Source of the DNA: an uncultured Ruminococcus sp.
GTDB lineage: Bacteria > Bacillota > Clostridia > Oscillospirales > Ruminococcaceae
Assembly: GCA_949291125.1 (NCBI GenBank)
Contig: CASEUJ010000016.1
Coordinates: forward strand, 1-64,000
DNA: 64,000 nucleotides
Direction of reading: 5' to 3'
Below are positions 14,681 to 23,033 of the stretch, one piece after another (position 1 is the stretch's first letter; every line of letters begins with the position of its first letter). Below the pieces are notes generated by a model. That model did no database searches. It had not been told where the DNA came from and was given only the letters and a program-made list of their open reading frames with translations. A program made the translations under genes and the position numbers.

Positions 14681-15667
14681 TCAACTCTCGTTTTCCTGGA
14701 GTTCCTGGAAGAAGGTAAAATAATCTTGACGCTGATCTTTTGTGAAGGCAATCGCCGCGCGCGGATGCTGGTTCAAGTAACCGGTCAGTAGGTACTGGAT
14801 ATCATAGCCCCAGACAATGCCGTCATTTTTCAGCTTCTGCATCTCATCTTGTAAGAATGCGAGAACCGGCTTGATATCGTATTTCGGATTTTTCAGGAAC
14901 CCAAGGAGTAGTTCCATGGCACAGTTGCCCGCACCGCGCCCCATCTCTGCCATGGTGGCATCGAGATAGCTGACGCCCATCATTGCACATTCTGTGGTGT
15001 TGGCAAAGGCAAGCTGTTGGTTGTTATGGGCATGGATGCCGACTTGTTTGCCGTATTTTTCTGCAGCGTCCAGATAGCATTGTGCGAGCTGACGTATCTG
15101 CAGCGGATAGAGCGATCCATAGCTGTCCACCAGATAGATCACCTCCACGCTGCTGTGCCCCAGCATATCCAGCGCCTCCTGCAGCTCTGATTCTTTGGCC
15201 TTGGAAACTGCCATGATATTAACGGTCGTATGATAGCCTTTTTTTGCGCATGTTTCGATCATTTCGATTGCCGCCGGAATGGTGTTGATATAAGTGGCGA
15301 TACGTACCATGTCAATGATGCTGTCCTTTTTGTCTGGCAGATCGCGTTCTACGTTGGCGCGTCCGACATCTGCCATGACCGCCAGCTGCATTTTCGGGTC
15401 GAGAATGTCGCCGAGTACGGCATGGATCGCATCTTCGTGGCAAAACTTCCATTTTCCGAATTTTGATTCGTCAAACAACTCCGGGTCGGCCAGATAGCCG
15501 ATCTCCATGATGTCTACGCCGGCGCGGATGTTAGTCTGATAGAGCTTGCGCACAAATTCGTCGGTAAATCCGAAGTTATTGACCAGTCCGCCATCACGAA
15601 TGGTTGCGTCCAGAACTTTTATATCAGGACGATAAGAAATCATCGTACCTTTGATCGTTTCACTCAT
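14681..15667 (-). CDS. DRE-TIM aldolase/HMGL-like enzyme of unknown substrate
   Basis: A 328-residue TIM-barrel metal-dependent lyase or aldolase. Diagnostic motifs are KVLDATIRDGGLVNNF (catalytic Arg-Asp and metal Asp) and the metal pair HAHNNQQLA near residue 220; VDSYGSLYP and EMGRGAGN are also typical of 4-hydroxy-2-oxovalerate aldolase relatives. The C-terminal 60 residues are specific to an uncharacterised aldolase catalytic-domain subfamily. No acetaldehyde dehydrogenase or other meta-cleavage gene is nearby, so a 4-hydroxy-2-oxovalerate role is not supported. Substrate not determined. It has its own promoter. Confidence 0.85.
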   Translation of the reverse strand: MSETIKGTMISYRPDIKVLDATIRDGGLVNNFGFTDEFVRKLYQTNIRAGVDIMEIGYLADPELFDESKFGKWKFCHEDAIHAVLGDILDPKMQLAVMADVGRANVERDLPDKKDSIIDMVRIATYINTIPAAIEMIETCAKKGYHTTVNIMAVSKAKESELQEALDMLGHSSVEVIYLVDSYGSLYPLQIRQLAQCYLDAAEKYGKQVGIHAHNNQQLAFANTTECAMMGVSYLDATMAEMGRGAGNCAMELLLGFLKNPKYDIKPVLAFLQDEMQKLKNDGIVWGYDIQYLLTGYLNQHPRAAIAFTKDQRQDYFTFFQELQENES

Positions 15668-15727
15668 GATTAATTTCCTCGCTTTCTGCCGCTATCCGCA
15701 GCTTTTCAGAGCTGCGCGGTAATCTTT

Positions 15728-15756
15728 ATTATAACAAAAAAACGACAGCTTGACAA
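15728..15756 (-). promoter_or_regulatory. Promoter of the aldolase gene
   Basis: On the minus strand: TTGTCA (15756-15751), 17-bp spacer, TATAAT (15733-15728). A perfect 7-bp hairpin (CGCAGCT/AGCTGCG) lies in the 5' leader near 15699-15718. Confidence 0.75.
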
Positions 15757-15902
15757 GTATTTTTCACAGTTTTTTGGGGGAAAGTACGGAAATCGTGCAG
15801 ATATCACAATTCGTTACGGTTCGTTTTGGGTATATTTGAGTGAATGAATGCGTTTTTGTGGGAATATTTACAAAAATCAATGAAATTAACACAAAATAGT
15901 CC

Positions 15903-15931
15903 TTTACAAAGCCGATGAAATACAGTATAAT
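15903..15931 (+). promoter_or_regulatory. Promoter of glnA
   Basis: TTTACA (15903-15908), 17-bp spacer, TATAAT (15926-15931). The 5' leader is only about 25 nt, too short to hold an ANTAR-target double hairpin. Confidence 0.8.
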
Positions 15932-15961
15932 GTAGGAAGTATACTTTTCAGGAGGTATGGT

Positions 15962-17254
15962 ATGTTTTTTCCCGAAACAGAGACAGAGATTTTAGAGTTC
16001 ATCGAAGAGAATGACGTAAAGTTTATTCGTATGACGTTTTGTGATACATTCGGCAATATGCGAAACATTGCCATTATGCCACGTGAACTGCATCGTGCTG
16101 TGACCGATGGCATTCCGTTTAATGCTACAGGTTTGTTGGAGTCCTCGCATCAGAATCTGCTGCTGAAACCGGATCCTTCGACATTGTCGTTTTTGCCATG
16201 GCGGCCGCAGTCCGGACGTGTGGTGCGCTTTCTCTGCACACTTTACCGCATGGACGGCACACCATATGAAGGTGACTTGCGTCGGAATTTGCGAGAAACA
16301 ATGAAAGCCATCCAGAAACAAGGCTATCAATGCGAAATGGGAACACGCTGTGAATTCTATCTCTTTGAAACAGATATGGAGGGCAAGCCTACGCGCATTC
16401 CTTGTGACCAAGGAGGTTATCTGGACGTGGCACCGCTCGATCAGTGCGAGAACACGCGCCGTGAGATCTGCCTGTCACTTGAGGAAATGGGGCTGAACCC
16501 GACTACGTCGTGTCATAAGCATGGCCCGGGACAAAATGAGATTGATTTTGCATGCAGCAACCCACTGACGGCGGCAGATAATATGGTTCACTATAAGACT
16601 GTGGTCAAGACCATTGCGGCGCAAAACGGATTGTACGCATCCTTTATGCCGAAGCCATTTCCGGACTGCAGCGGGAGTGCGCTGAAAATTACCATCGGCG
16701 TGCAGAAGGACGGCAAGAGTATCTTTGGCACAAGCCAGGAGAATATTTTGCCGGAGGGGCGCGCGTTTATTGCTGGAATTCTCAATCGTGTGCGTGATTT
16801 TACGATGTTCTCAAATCCGACCGTGAATTCGTATGAGCGATTTGGTCTGCGTGCAGCACCAAGCCATATCACATGGTCGGAAGAAAATCGCATCCCGCTG
16901 ATCCAGTTGCTATATGCACCCGGCAGAGAGGCATCGATCGAGTTCCGTTCAGCAGACGCTTATTGCAATCCATATATCACATTTCAGATGCTTTTGAGCG
17001 CTGGAATGGCTGGTATTGAAAACGGCGAAGAACTGACAGATACGATGAACGCTGCTGCAAGCGATACAACAGCGTTCCAGACGTTGCCTGGTTCATTGCA
17101 GGAGTCAATCGAACTGGCACGCAGCAGTGCCTTTGTGAATGCAGTGCTTCCGCAGACATTGATCCATGATTTTGCCGACGCAATGGAGCGTGAAGTGGAA
17201 TCGTATCATGCGGCACGTGATTCGCAGGAGTTTTGTTTCGAACGATATTTTTGA
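15962..17254 (+). CDS. glnA: Glutamine synthetase (type I)
   Basis: A 430-residue cytosolic ATP-dependent ammonia-assimilating enzyme. The beta-grasp N-terminus (DVKFIRMTFCDTFGNMRNI) is followed by the catalytic domain with metal-site glutamates in CEFYLF and GQNEIDF, the SHITWSEENR and EFRSADAYCNPY stretches, and the C-terminal catalytic blocks. It is a little shorter than Bacillus GlnA (444) and lacks the adenylylation Tyr region, as in Firmicute GSI-alpha enzymes. AGGAGG is 7 bp upstream. The ANTAR regulator follows by 38 bp and shares its transcript. Confidence 0.95.
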   Translation: MFFPETETEILEFIEENDVKFIRMTFCDTFGNMRNIAIMPRELHRAVTDGIPFNATGLLESSHQNLLLKPDPSTLSFLPWRPQSGRVVRFLCTLYRMDGTPYEGDLRRNLRETMKAIQKQGYQCEMGTRCEFYLFETDMEGKPTRIPCDQGGYLDVAPLDQCENTRREICLSLEEMGLNPTTSCHKHGPGQNEIDFACSNPLTAADNMVHYKTVVKTIAAQNGLYASFMPKPFPDCSGSALKITIGVQKDGKSIFGTSQENILPEGRAFIAGILNRVRDFTMFSNPTVNSYERFGLRAAPSHITWSEENRIPLIQLLYAPGREASIEFRSADAYCNPYITFQMLLSAGMAGIENGEELTDTMNAAASDTTAFQTLPGSLQESIELARSSAFVNAVLPQTLIHDFADAMEREVESYHAARDSQEFCFERYF

Positions 17255-17292
17255 GCAAACGCCATTACAATATCACAACAGGAGGGAATACA

Positions 17293-17868
17293 ATGGTGTA
17301 TTCAGAACATACCCTGATTATCTCCGGCTCTGAAAAAGGGCTGGATGGCGTTGCCGGTTTCTTAAAATCCTGCGGCTGCGGCACAGTCTCTACTATTTCC
17401 AGTGGAAGTGAAGCGCGGCGTATGCTACAGCGTTATGCTTATGATCTGATCATAATCAACACACCGCTCAAAGATGAGTTCGGATATCAGTTGGCTCTCA
17501 AACTCAGCGAATCCACGTCGTCCGGAATCATTTTGATCTGTAAGGCAGATATGGCAGATGAAATGATCAACCGTACGATGAGTTATGGCGTTTGTGTGGT
17601 ATCAAAACCACTGAACAAGGCTGCTTTTCTACAAGCGATCCGTATTGGCAGTGCATTTCATAATCGTATGGAAATATTGTCTCGGGAGAATCAGAAGTTG
17701 CGTGCAAAGTTGGAGGAAGTGCGGTATGTTTCCCGTGCAAAGATTTTTTTGATCACGCAGCAGCAGATGTCGGAAGAAACTGCGCATCGATACATTGAAA
17801 AAAATGCGATGGATACACGGCGCACCAAAAAGGAAGTTGCGCTTGAAATTATTGCAATGTATGAATAA
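17293..17868 (+). CDS. ANTAR-domain response regulator (antiterminator), linked to glnA
   Basis: A 191-residue regulator. Residues 1-120 fold as a receiver, but it is degenerate: where the phosphoacceptor Asp should be, the sequence reads LIIINTPLKDE, so phosphorylation is doubtful. The conserved Lys remains in VVSKPLNKA. A short coiled coil (about 120-140) leads to an ANTAR RNA-binding domain (FLITQQQMSEETAHRYIEKNAMDTRRTKKEVA). ANTAR proteins bind paired hairpins in leader RNAs and prevent termination, often for nitrogen genes. Start at 17293 follows AGGAGGG. Targets probably lie elsewhere, as the glnA leader is too short. Confidence 0.9.
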   Translation: MVYSEHTLIISGSEKGLDGVAGFLKSCGCGTVSTISSGSEARRMLQRYAYDLIIINTPLKDEFGYQLALKLSESTSSGIILICKADMADEMINRTMSYGVCVVSKPLNKAAFLQAIRIGSAFHNRMEILSRENQKLRAKLEEVRYVSRAKIFLITQQQMSEETAHRYIEKNAMDTRRTKKEVALEIIAMYE

Positions 17869-17931
17869 AGACGATGAATGATTTATGCAGCTATACACGT
17901 ATAGCTGTAATGACAGATGAATATAGAAAAG

Positions 17932-17966
17932 GTCGGTCATATTTTCAAAAATACGACCGGCTTTTG
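17932..17966 (+). terminator. Terminator of the glnA-ANTAR operon
   Basis: GTCGGTCATATTTT pairs with AAAATACGACCGGC (17932-17961), followed by TTTTGTCTT. Another perfect hairpin (CAGCTATAC/GTATAGCTG, 17888-17907) precedes it. Confidence 0.85.
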
Positions 17967-18124
17967 TCTTGTTAGCCGTTTTTGTCTTTGTCTTTGCAAG
18001 GCGGCGCCATGCTCTACTGCAATATGGGGTATCTGGCAATTTACAGCAATGTGATTTGAGCGAGGGCATTATCAGGAGTAATCAATCAACTTGTAGAACG
18101 ATATCCTTTTTTTTGAAAAAAGAC

Positions 18125-18153
18125 TTGACGAACGGAAAAAAATATGCTATAAT
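18125..18153 (+). promoter_or_regulatory. Promoter of the tyrS T-box transcript
   Basis: TTGACG (18125-18130), 17-bp spacer, TATAAT (18148-18153) with TGC extended -10. Confidence 0.8.
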
Positions 18154-18159
18154 CCAAAT

Positions 18160-18425
18160 CAAACGCAAAGACGAGGAGAAGTAGCCGGGAGCGCAGCAGC
18201 ACAGAGAGCCTTTGGTTGGTGGAAAAAGGCGAGTTGTACCCGGTGAATACACCTCTGAGCGGATGCCCTGAACGTGCTGGACTTTGCCGGATTCAGTAGG
18301 GGGATACGGGTACGCCCGTTAACGCGTTCATGAGGCCGGCGGATTCTCAGGAAAAGCCGGTAAATTGAGGTGGTACCACGGTGAAGCACATCGTCCTCTG
18401 GATTTTTTCCGGAGGACGTTTTTTG
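18160..18425 (+). promoter_or_regulatory. T-box riboswitch controlling tyrS
   Basis: The leader ends with the T-box sequence GAGGTGGTACCACGG (18367-18381), which pairs with uncharged tRNA ends, followed by a terminator hairpin CGTCCTCTGG/CCGGAGGACG (18392-18418) and a T-run. A stem I region lies at about 18175-18290; GTGAATACACC there contains a plausible UAC tyrosine specifier codon. The gene downstream is tyrosyl-tRNA synthetase, which agrees. Uncharged tRNA-Tyr would prevent termination. The exact specifier position is inferred. Confidence 0.92.
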
Positions 18426-18466
18426 ATACCCTCCGGCACTTTCCAAATATGAAATGAGGTAGAAAG

Positions 18467-19687
18467 ATGACAGTATTCGAAGAACTGAAACGACGCGGCT
18501 TGATCGCACAGATGACCGATGAGGCAGAGATCGCGGAACTGATCAATGCCGGGAAAGCAACATTTTACATCGGCTTTGACCCCACGGCGGACAGTTTGCA
18601 CGTCGGACATTTTATGGCGCTGTGTTTGATGAAACGGCTTCAGATGGCGGGGAACAAGCCGATTGTTCTGATCGGCGGTGGCACCGCAATGATCGGCGAT
18701 CCTTCCGGCAGAACCGATATGCGTAAGATGATGACAGTTGAAACGATCCAGCACAATGTGGATTGCTTCAAAAAGCAGATGAGTCGCTTTATTGATTTTG
18801 CAGAAGACAAGGCGATCGTGGTCAACAATGCCGACTGGCTGCTCGATTTGAACTACATGGAAGTGTTGCGCGATGTTGGCGCATGCTTCAGCGTCAATCG
18901 CATGCTGTCCCATGAGTGCTATAAACAGCGCATGGAACGCGGACTGACGTTTTTAGAGTTTAATTACATGATCATGCAGAGCTATGACTTCTATCAGCTG
19001 TTCCAGAAGTATGGCTGTAACATGCAGTTCGGCGGCGATGACCAGTGGGCAAATATGCTTGGCGGCACGGAACTCATCCGCCGCAAACTCGGTAAGGATG
19101 CTTATGCCATGACGATCACCCTCTTGCTCAATTCTGAGGGCAAGAAGATGGGCAAGACCGAAAAGGGTGCAGTGTGGCTCGATGCGGAAAAGACGTCGCC
19201 GTATGAATTCTACCAGTACTGGCGCAATGTGTCGGATGATGATGTCATCAAGTGCTTAAAGCTTTTGACGTTTGTACCGATTGAACAGATCGAAGAGATG
19301 GAACGTACATTGAAAGGTCAGGGACTCAATCAGGCAAAGGAATTGCTCGCCTATGAGCTGACGGCGCTGGTTCATGGTAGGGAAGCTGCGGAAAAGGCAC
19401 AGGAAGCGGCAAAGGCGGTGTTTGGCGGCGGCGGAAGTTCGGAGAATATGCCGACGACAACGCTCAAGCCGGAAGAACTCACTGATGGCGGCATCGGACT
19501 TTTATCGCTGATGGTTCGTGCGGGCCTTGCGGCATCCAACGGTGAAGCACGTCGGCTCGTACAACAGGGCGGCGTTTCGGTTAATGATGAGAAGATTACC
19601 GATCCGAAACATGTCGTATATCCTCAAGGCGAGATGATTCTGCGCAAGGGGAAAAAGGTGTTCCATAAAATTCTGATAGAAGCGTAA
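18467..19687 (+). CDS. tyrS: Tyrosyl-tRNA synthetase
   Basis: A 406-residue class I synthetase. The Rossmann catalytic domain starts with FYIGFDPTADSLHVGHF (HIGH-like HVGH) and has the KMSKS-like loop KKMGKTEKGAVWL, with GDDQWANM typical of TyrRS. A C-terminal S4 RNA-binding domain (about 340-406) recognises the long variable arm of tRNA-Tyr. Controlled by the T-box leader upstream and followed by its own terminator. The start follows GAGGTAG. Motif pattern matches TyrS of clostridial type (the TyrZ/TyrS distinction is not resolved here). Confidence 0.96.
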   Translation: MTVFEELKRRGLIAQMTDEAEIAELINAGKATFYIGFDPTADSLHVGHFMALCLMKRLQMAGNKPIVLIGGGTAMIGDPSGRTDMRKMMTVETIQHNVDCFKKQMSRFIDFAEDKAIVVNNADWLLDLNYMEVLRDVGACFSVNRMLSHECYKQRMERGLTFLEFNYMIMQSYDFYQLFQKYGCNMQFGGDDQWANMLGGTELIRRKLGKDAYAMTITLLLNSEGKKMGKTEKGAVWLDAEKTSPYEFYQYWRNVSDDDVIKCLKLLTFVPIEQIEEMERTLKGQGLNQAKELLAYELTALVHGREAAEKAQEAAKAVFGGGGSSENMPTTTLKPEELTDGGIGLLSLMVRAGLAASNGEARRLVQQGGVSVNDEKITDPKHVVYPQGEMILRKGKKVFHKILIEA

Positions 19688-19701
19688 ATTTTTGGATAAT
19701 G

Positions 19702-19737
19702 AACTGCCGCAGTGTACGATGCACTGTGGCAGTTTTT
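19702..19737 (+). terminator. Terminator of tyrS
   Basis: AACTGCCGCAGTG (19702-19714) pairs with CACTGTGGCAGTT (19722-19734), followed by TTTTT. Confidence 0.9.
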
Positions 19738-19831
19738 GCTGTCCATTTGCAGCTTTGTGGTTGTTCTGCTTAAAAAACAATGAGTCAATCTGGCAATTTT
19801 GCTGAAAATTATTTGATTATTGTGTGTACGG

Positions 19832-19860
19832 TTTACATTTTTGATGAAATGTGGTACAAT
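19832..19860 (+). promoter_or_regulatory. Promoter of the yerC-like gene (and probably the GH9 gene)
   Basis: TTTACA (19832-19837), 17-bp spacer, TACAAT (19855-19860). No separate promoter is visible for the cellulase gene that overlaps the 3' end of the next gene. Confidence 0.7.
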
Positions 19861-19898
19861 ATTAGTGTATTATCATAATAGGAAGGGTGTAGTATATT

Positions 19899-20222
19899 AT
19901 GAAAGAAGAACGTCTGAAAAATGATATGGACGCATTATTTGAAGCGGTGTTGACATTGCGCACCAAAGAGGAATGCTATGCCTTTTTCAGAGATTTGTGT
20001 ACGTATCAGGAGCTGAATGCGCTTTCTCAGCGATTGCAGGTTGCAAAAATGCTGCACGCTGGAAAAGTGTTCCATGAGATTGTTGAAGAAACCGGTGCAA
20101 GTACCGCTACAATCAGCCGCGTCAACCGTACCATTAAGGATGGATGTAATGGTTATCAGCTGATTTTTGACCGTGTCTGCGATACTTTGGCGGGGAAGGG
20201 AGATTCAGATGAAACCACATGA
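19899..20222 (+). CDS. YerC/YecD-type TrpR-related DNA-binding protein
   Basis: A 107-residue helical DNA-binding protein. The TrpR-like helix-turn-helix is clear (ELNALSQRLQVAKMLHAGKVFHEI, then TGASTATISRVNRTI). In other Firmicutes this YerC/YecD family is widespread, but its ligand and targets are not well known; some are linked to tryptophan genes. GAAGGGTG lies upstream of the start. Its last 14 bases overlap the start of the GH9 cellulase gene, so the two genes are probably co-transcribed. A regulatory role toward the cellulase is speculation. Confidence 0.85.
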   Translation: MKEERLKNDMDALFEAVLTLRTKEECYAFFRDLCTYQELNALSQRLQVAKMLHAGKVFHEIVEETGASTATISRVNRTIKDGCNGYQLIFDRVCDTLAGKGDSDETT

Positions 20223-22839
20223 TCTGTTTCGGCGTTTGCTGGCATGTATGGTCGGTATGTCAATGACATGCGCCGGTGTTGGACCTGCGTGGTATGCGGC
20301 GGCAGAGGAAAACCAAAACGGCGTGGAGATTAATTTTGCGGCAGCTTTGCAGGACGCGTTGTATTTCTACGATGCTAACAAATGCGGCGACGGCATTACT
20401 GGCGGCAATCTCGAATGGCGCGGCGACTGCCACCTCGATGATGCCGAAGTGCCATTGATCCCGATGGGAGAAGATATGGTCGGAACGAATATGAGCGAGG
20501 CGTTTATTGAAGAACATCTGGACATCCTTGATCCGGATGGAAACGGCAGCGTCGATCTCACCGGCGGCTGGCACGATGCGGGGGATTGTGTAAAGTTCGG
20601 ACTGCCCGGCTCTTATGCGGCGTCTACCGTGGGTTGGGGCTATTATGAGTTCCGGGAAGCGTATGAAGAAACTGATCTGCAATGGCATGTGGAAGATGCG
20701 CTCAGATGGATCAATGATTTTTATTTGAAGGCAACGTTTCTGGATGAAAACGGTCAGGTTGTGGCATATTGTTATCAGGTGGGCGAAGGGAATATCGATC
20801 ATAACTGGTGGTTGACGCCGGAGCTGCAATCGATGGAAGCGCTGCTCGACTATGCTCGGCCGGCATATTTCGCCACCGAAGAGACACCGGCTTCTGACCA
20901 GTGCGCCGGTGCGGCGGCGTCGCTTGCGATCAATTATCTAAACTTTAAGGACACCGATCCGGTATATGCCCAGCAGTGTCTGGATACGGCGCTGGCGTTG
21001 TATGATTTCGCGGTGAAAACGCACACAGAAGACGAAGGGCTTACTGTGACAAGCCTTGGGTATGACGGCGGCTTTTATACGTCCAGTTATGACTACGACG
21101 AATTGGCGTGGGCTGCGGTGTGGCTCTATGAATGCACCGAAAACTGGGATTATATTGAAGATATCATTGCCGTGGATGAAACCACAACTGGCGACATGGG
21201 CGCACACCCTTATACTGGTTATCTCAAGCGGATTATTGAGGATACCGGCAACTGCTGGCAGAATATTTGGGTACACTGCTGGGATACCGTCTGGGGCGGC
21301 GTATTTGCAAAGCTGGCGCCAATCACCAATCTGTCGCGTGACTGGTACATTTTCCGCTGGAATCTCGAATACTGGTCGGGTATGAATGCAGTAGATGCCG
21401 CAAATGCAGACTTTGATGTCGTCACCACATCGCACAAATACTTTGGCCCAGATGATACGCTCTGGAATACGACAATTGATCCGAGTACGATTGTTGACCT
21501 GCCGACGATAGACGGCGCATGGCTGGAAAAAACACCTGCTGGATTTGCGATGCTCAATAATTATGGTTCTGCCCGGTATGATTGCAGCGCACAGCTATGT
21601 GCACTGGTCTATGCGAAGGAAACCGGAGACTTTACATTTGCTGATTGGGCAGAGGGACAGATGGAATATATCTTAGGGGATAATCCCATGGGGTATTCCT
21701 ATCTGGTCGGATATGGCGATGCTTATGCGTCTCATCCACATCACCGTGCTTCTCACGGATCGATGACTTTGAATATGGACGACCCGGTAGATCAGGTGCA
21801 TGTACTCTGGGGTGCATTGGTTGGCGGTCCGGATCAGGAAGATTATCATAAAGACGTTACTTCTGACTATATTTATAATGAAGTGGCAGTGGATTATAAC
21901 GCCGCTTGTACCGGTGCGCTGGCAGGGCTCTATTGGTATTATGGCAAGGAACGGGGCGATACAATCTTAGCGGATTTTCCGCCGTCTGAGTGGGACTATA
22001 AGGACGATATTCAGGAATTCACCGTAGCGGCACGCTGCGTTCAGGAAAACGACGCGCGCTCACAGATCGAAGTGACGTTTTCGAACAACTCGATCCTGCC
22101 GCCGCGTTATTTGGACGATGTCAAGGTGCGGTATTATTTCGATATTGCAGAGCTTGTGGAAGCCGGACAGTCTCTGGATGATCTGACCGTGGAAATCTAT
22201 TATGATGAAGAAAATGCCAACAGCGATGGCGCAACTTTTGCAACCATCACCGATCCGATTCCATATGGTGACAGTGGCACGACTTATTATGTGGAGATCA
22301 GCTGGCAAAATTGTATCTTTTACGGCGACCGTGTGTTCCACTTTGCGCTGATTGCGGGAATGGACGATAATTATGAGGTGAACTGGGATCCGTCCAACGA
22401 CTATAGCCGTCCTGGTCTGCCTGAACCGGATAATGAAACGCCGGAACTAACTGATTGGATCACGGCGTATGTGGATGGCGCGCATGTCTGGGGGATCGAA
22501 CCGGACGGTGTTACTTCTGTCACAACGCAGCCGGCGGAAACGACTCTGGCTGCATCAGAAACCACATCTGCCGTTATGGCTACTACGACTGGTGCATTGG
22601 AGACTTTACAGACGGATCCTTCGGGATTGTCGTCCCTATGCGGCGATGTCAATCTCGATGCCAATGTCAATATGGCGGATGTGATCCTGTTGAACAAAGC
22701 GTCTGTCAATGTGATCGATCTCAATGATCAGGCAAATCATAATGGCGACTGCAATCTTGATGGAAACACGGATGGAAATGATGCGATCCTATTGCTCCGC
22801 TTTGCGGTACAGCTTGAGTCCTCACTGCCGGTCGTGTAG
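20209..22839 (+). CDS. Secreted GH9 cellulase with CBM3-like and dockerin domains
   Basis: An 876-residue cellulosomal endoglucanase. A basic N-terminus and hydrophobic stretch (LLACMVGMSMTCAGVGPAWYAAAEE) form a signal peptide cleaved near residue 34. The GH9 (alpha/alpha)6 domain follows, with catalytic Asp pair in GGWHDAGDCVKFG, the His motif in HPHHRASHGS and the acid Glu in NEVAVDYNAA. A beta-rich region (about 590-725, ending VFHFALIAGM) resembles a family 3c carbohydrate-binding module. A Thr/Ser linker leads to a type I dockerin with duplicated calcium loops (GDVNLDANVNMADVILLNK and GDCNLDGNTDGNDAILLLR). It should bind a cohesin scaffold. Start at 20209 follows AAGGGAG; an earlier in-frame ATG (20167) would hide the signal peptide. 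Confidence 0.94.
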   Translation: MKPHDLFRRLLACMVGMSMTCAGVGPAWYAAAEENQNGVEINFAAALQDALYFYDANKCGDGITGGNLEWRGDCHLDDAEVPLIPMGEDMVGTNMSEAFIEEHLDILDPDGNGSVDLTGGWHDAGDCVKFGLPGSYAASTVGWGYYEFREAYEETDLQWHVEDALRWINDFYLKATFLDENGQVVAYCYQVGEGNIDHNWWLTPELQSMEALLDYARPAYFATEETPASDQCAGAAASLAINYLNFKDTDPVYAQQCLDTALALYDFAVKTHTEDEGLTVTSLGYDGGFYTSSYDYDELAWAAVWLYECTENWDYIEDIIAVDETTTGDMGAHPYTGYLKRIIEDTGNCWQNIWVHCWDTVWGGVFAKLAPITNLSRDWYIFRWNLEYWSGMNAVDAANADFDVVTTSHKYFGPDDTLWNTTIDPSTIVDLPTIDGAWLEKTPAGFAMLNNYGSARYDCSAQLCALVYAKETGDFTFADWAEGQMEYILGDNPMGYSYLVGYGDAYASHPHHRASHGSMTLNMDDPVDQVHVLWGALVGGPDQEDYHKDVTSDYIYNEVAVDYNAACTGALAGLYWYYGKERGDTILADFPPSEWDYKDDIQEFTVAARCVQENDARSQIEVTFSNNSILPPRYLDDVKVRYYFDIAELVEAGQSLDDLTVEIYYDEENANSDGATFATITDPIPYGDSGTTYYVEISWQNCIFYGDRVFHFALIAGMDDNYEVNWDPSNDYSRPGLPEPDNETPELTDWITAYVDGAHVWGIEPDGVTSVTTQPAETTLAASETTSAVMATTTGALETLQTDPSGLSSLCGDVNLDANVNMADVILLNKASVNVIDLNDQANHNGDCNLDGNTDGNDAILLLRFAVQLESSLPVV

Positions 22840-23033
22840 GTATGAGATTTACAGAAAAATAACGTAGAATTTACATCAAAATGCTGTCGAAAACTCAAGA
22901 AAAAACCTATAATAAAAATGAGAATGCTTTTTCATGACAAAAATTTTTTCACAAAGACAGGTTCACTATTAGGCATGACCGCTGCTTTTAAGGGAATCTT
23001 ATGGAATGCAGATGAAAATACGGAGGTATCATC

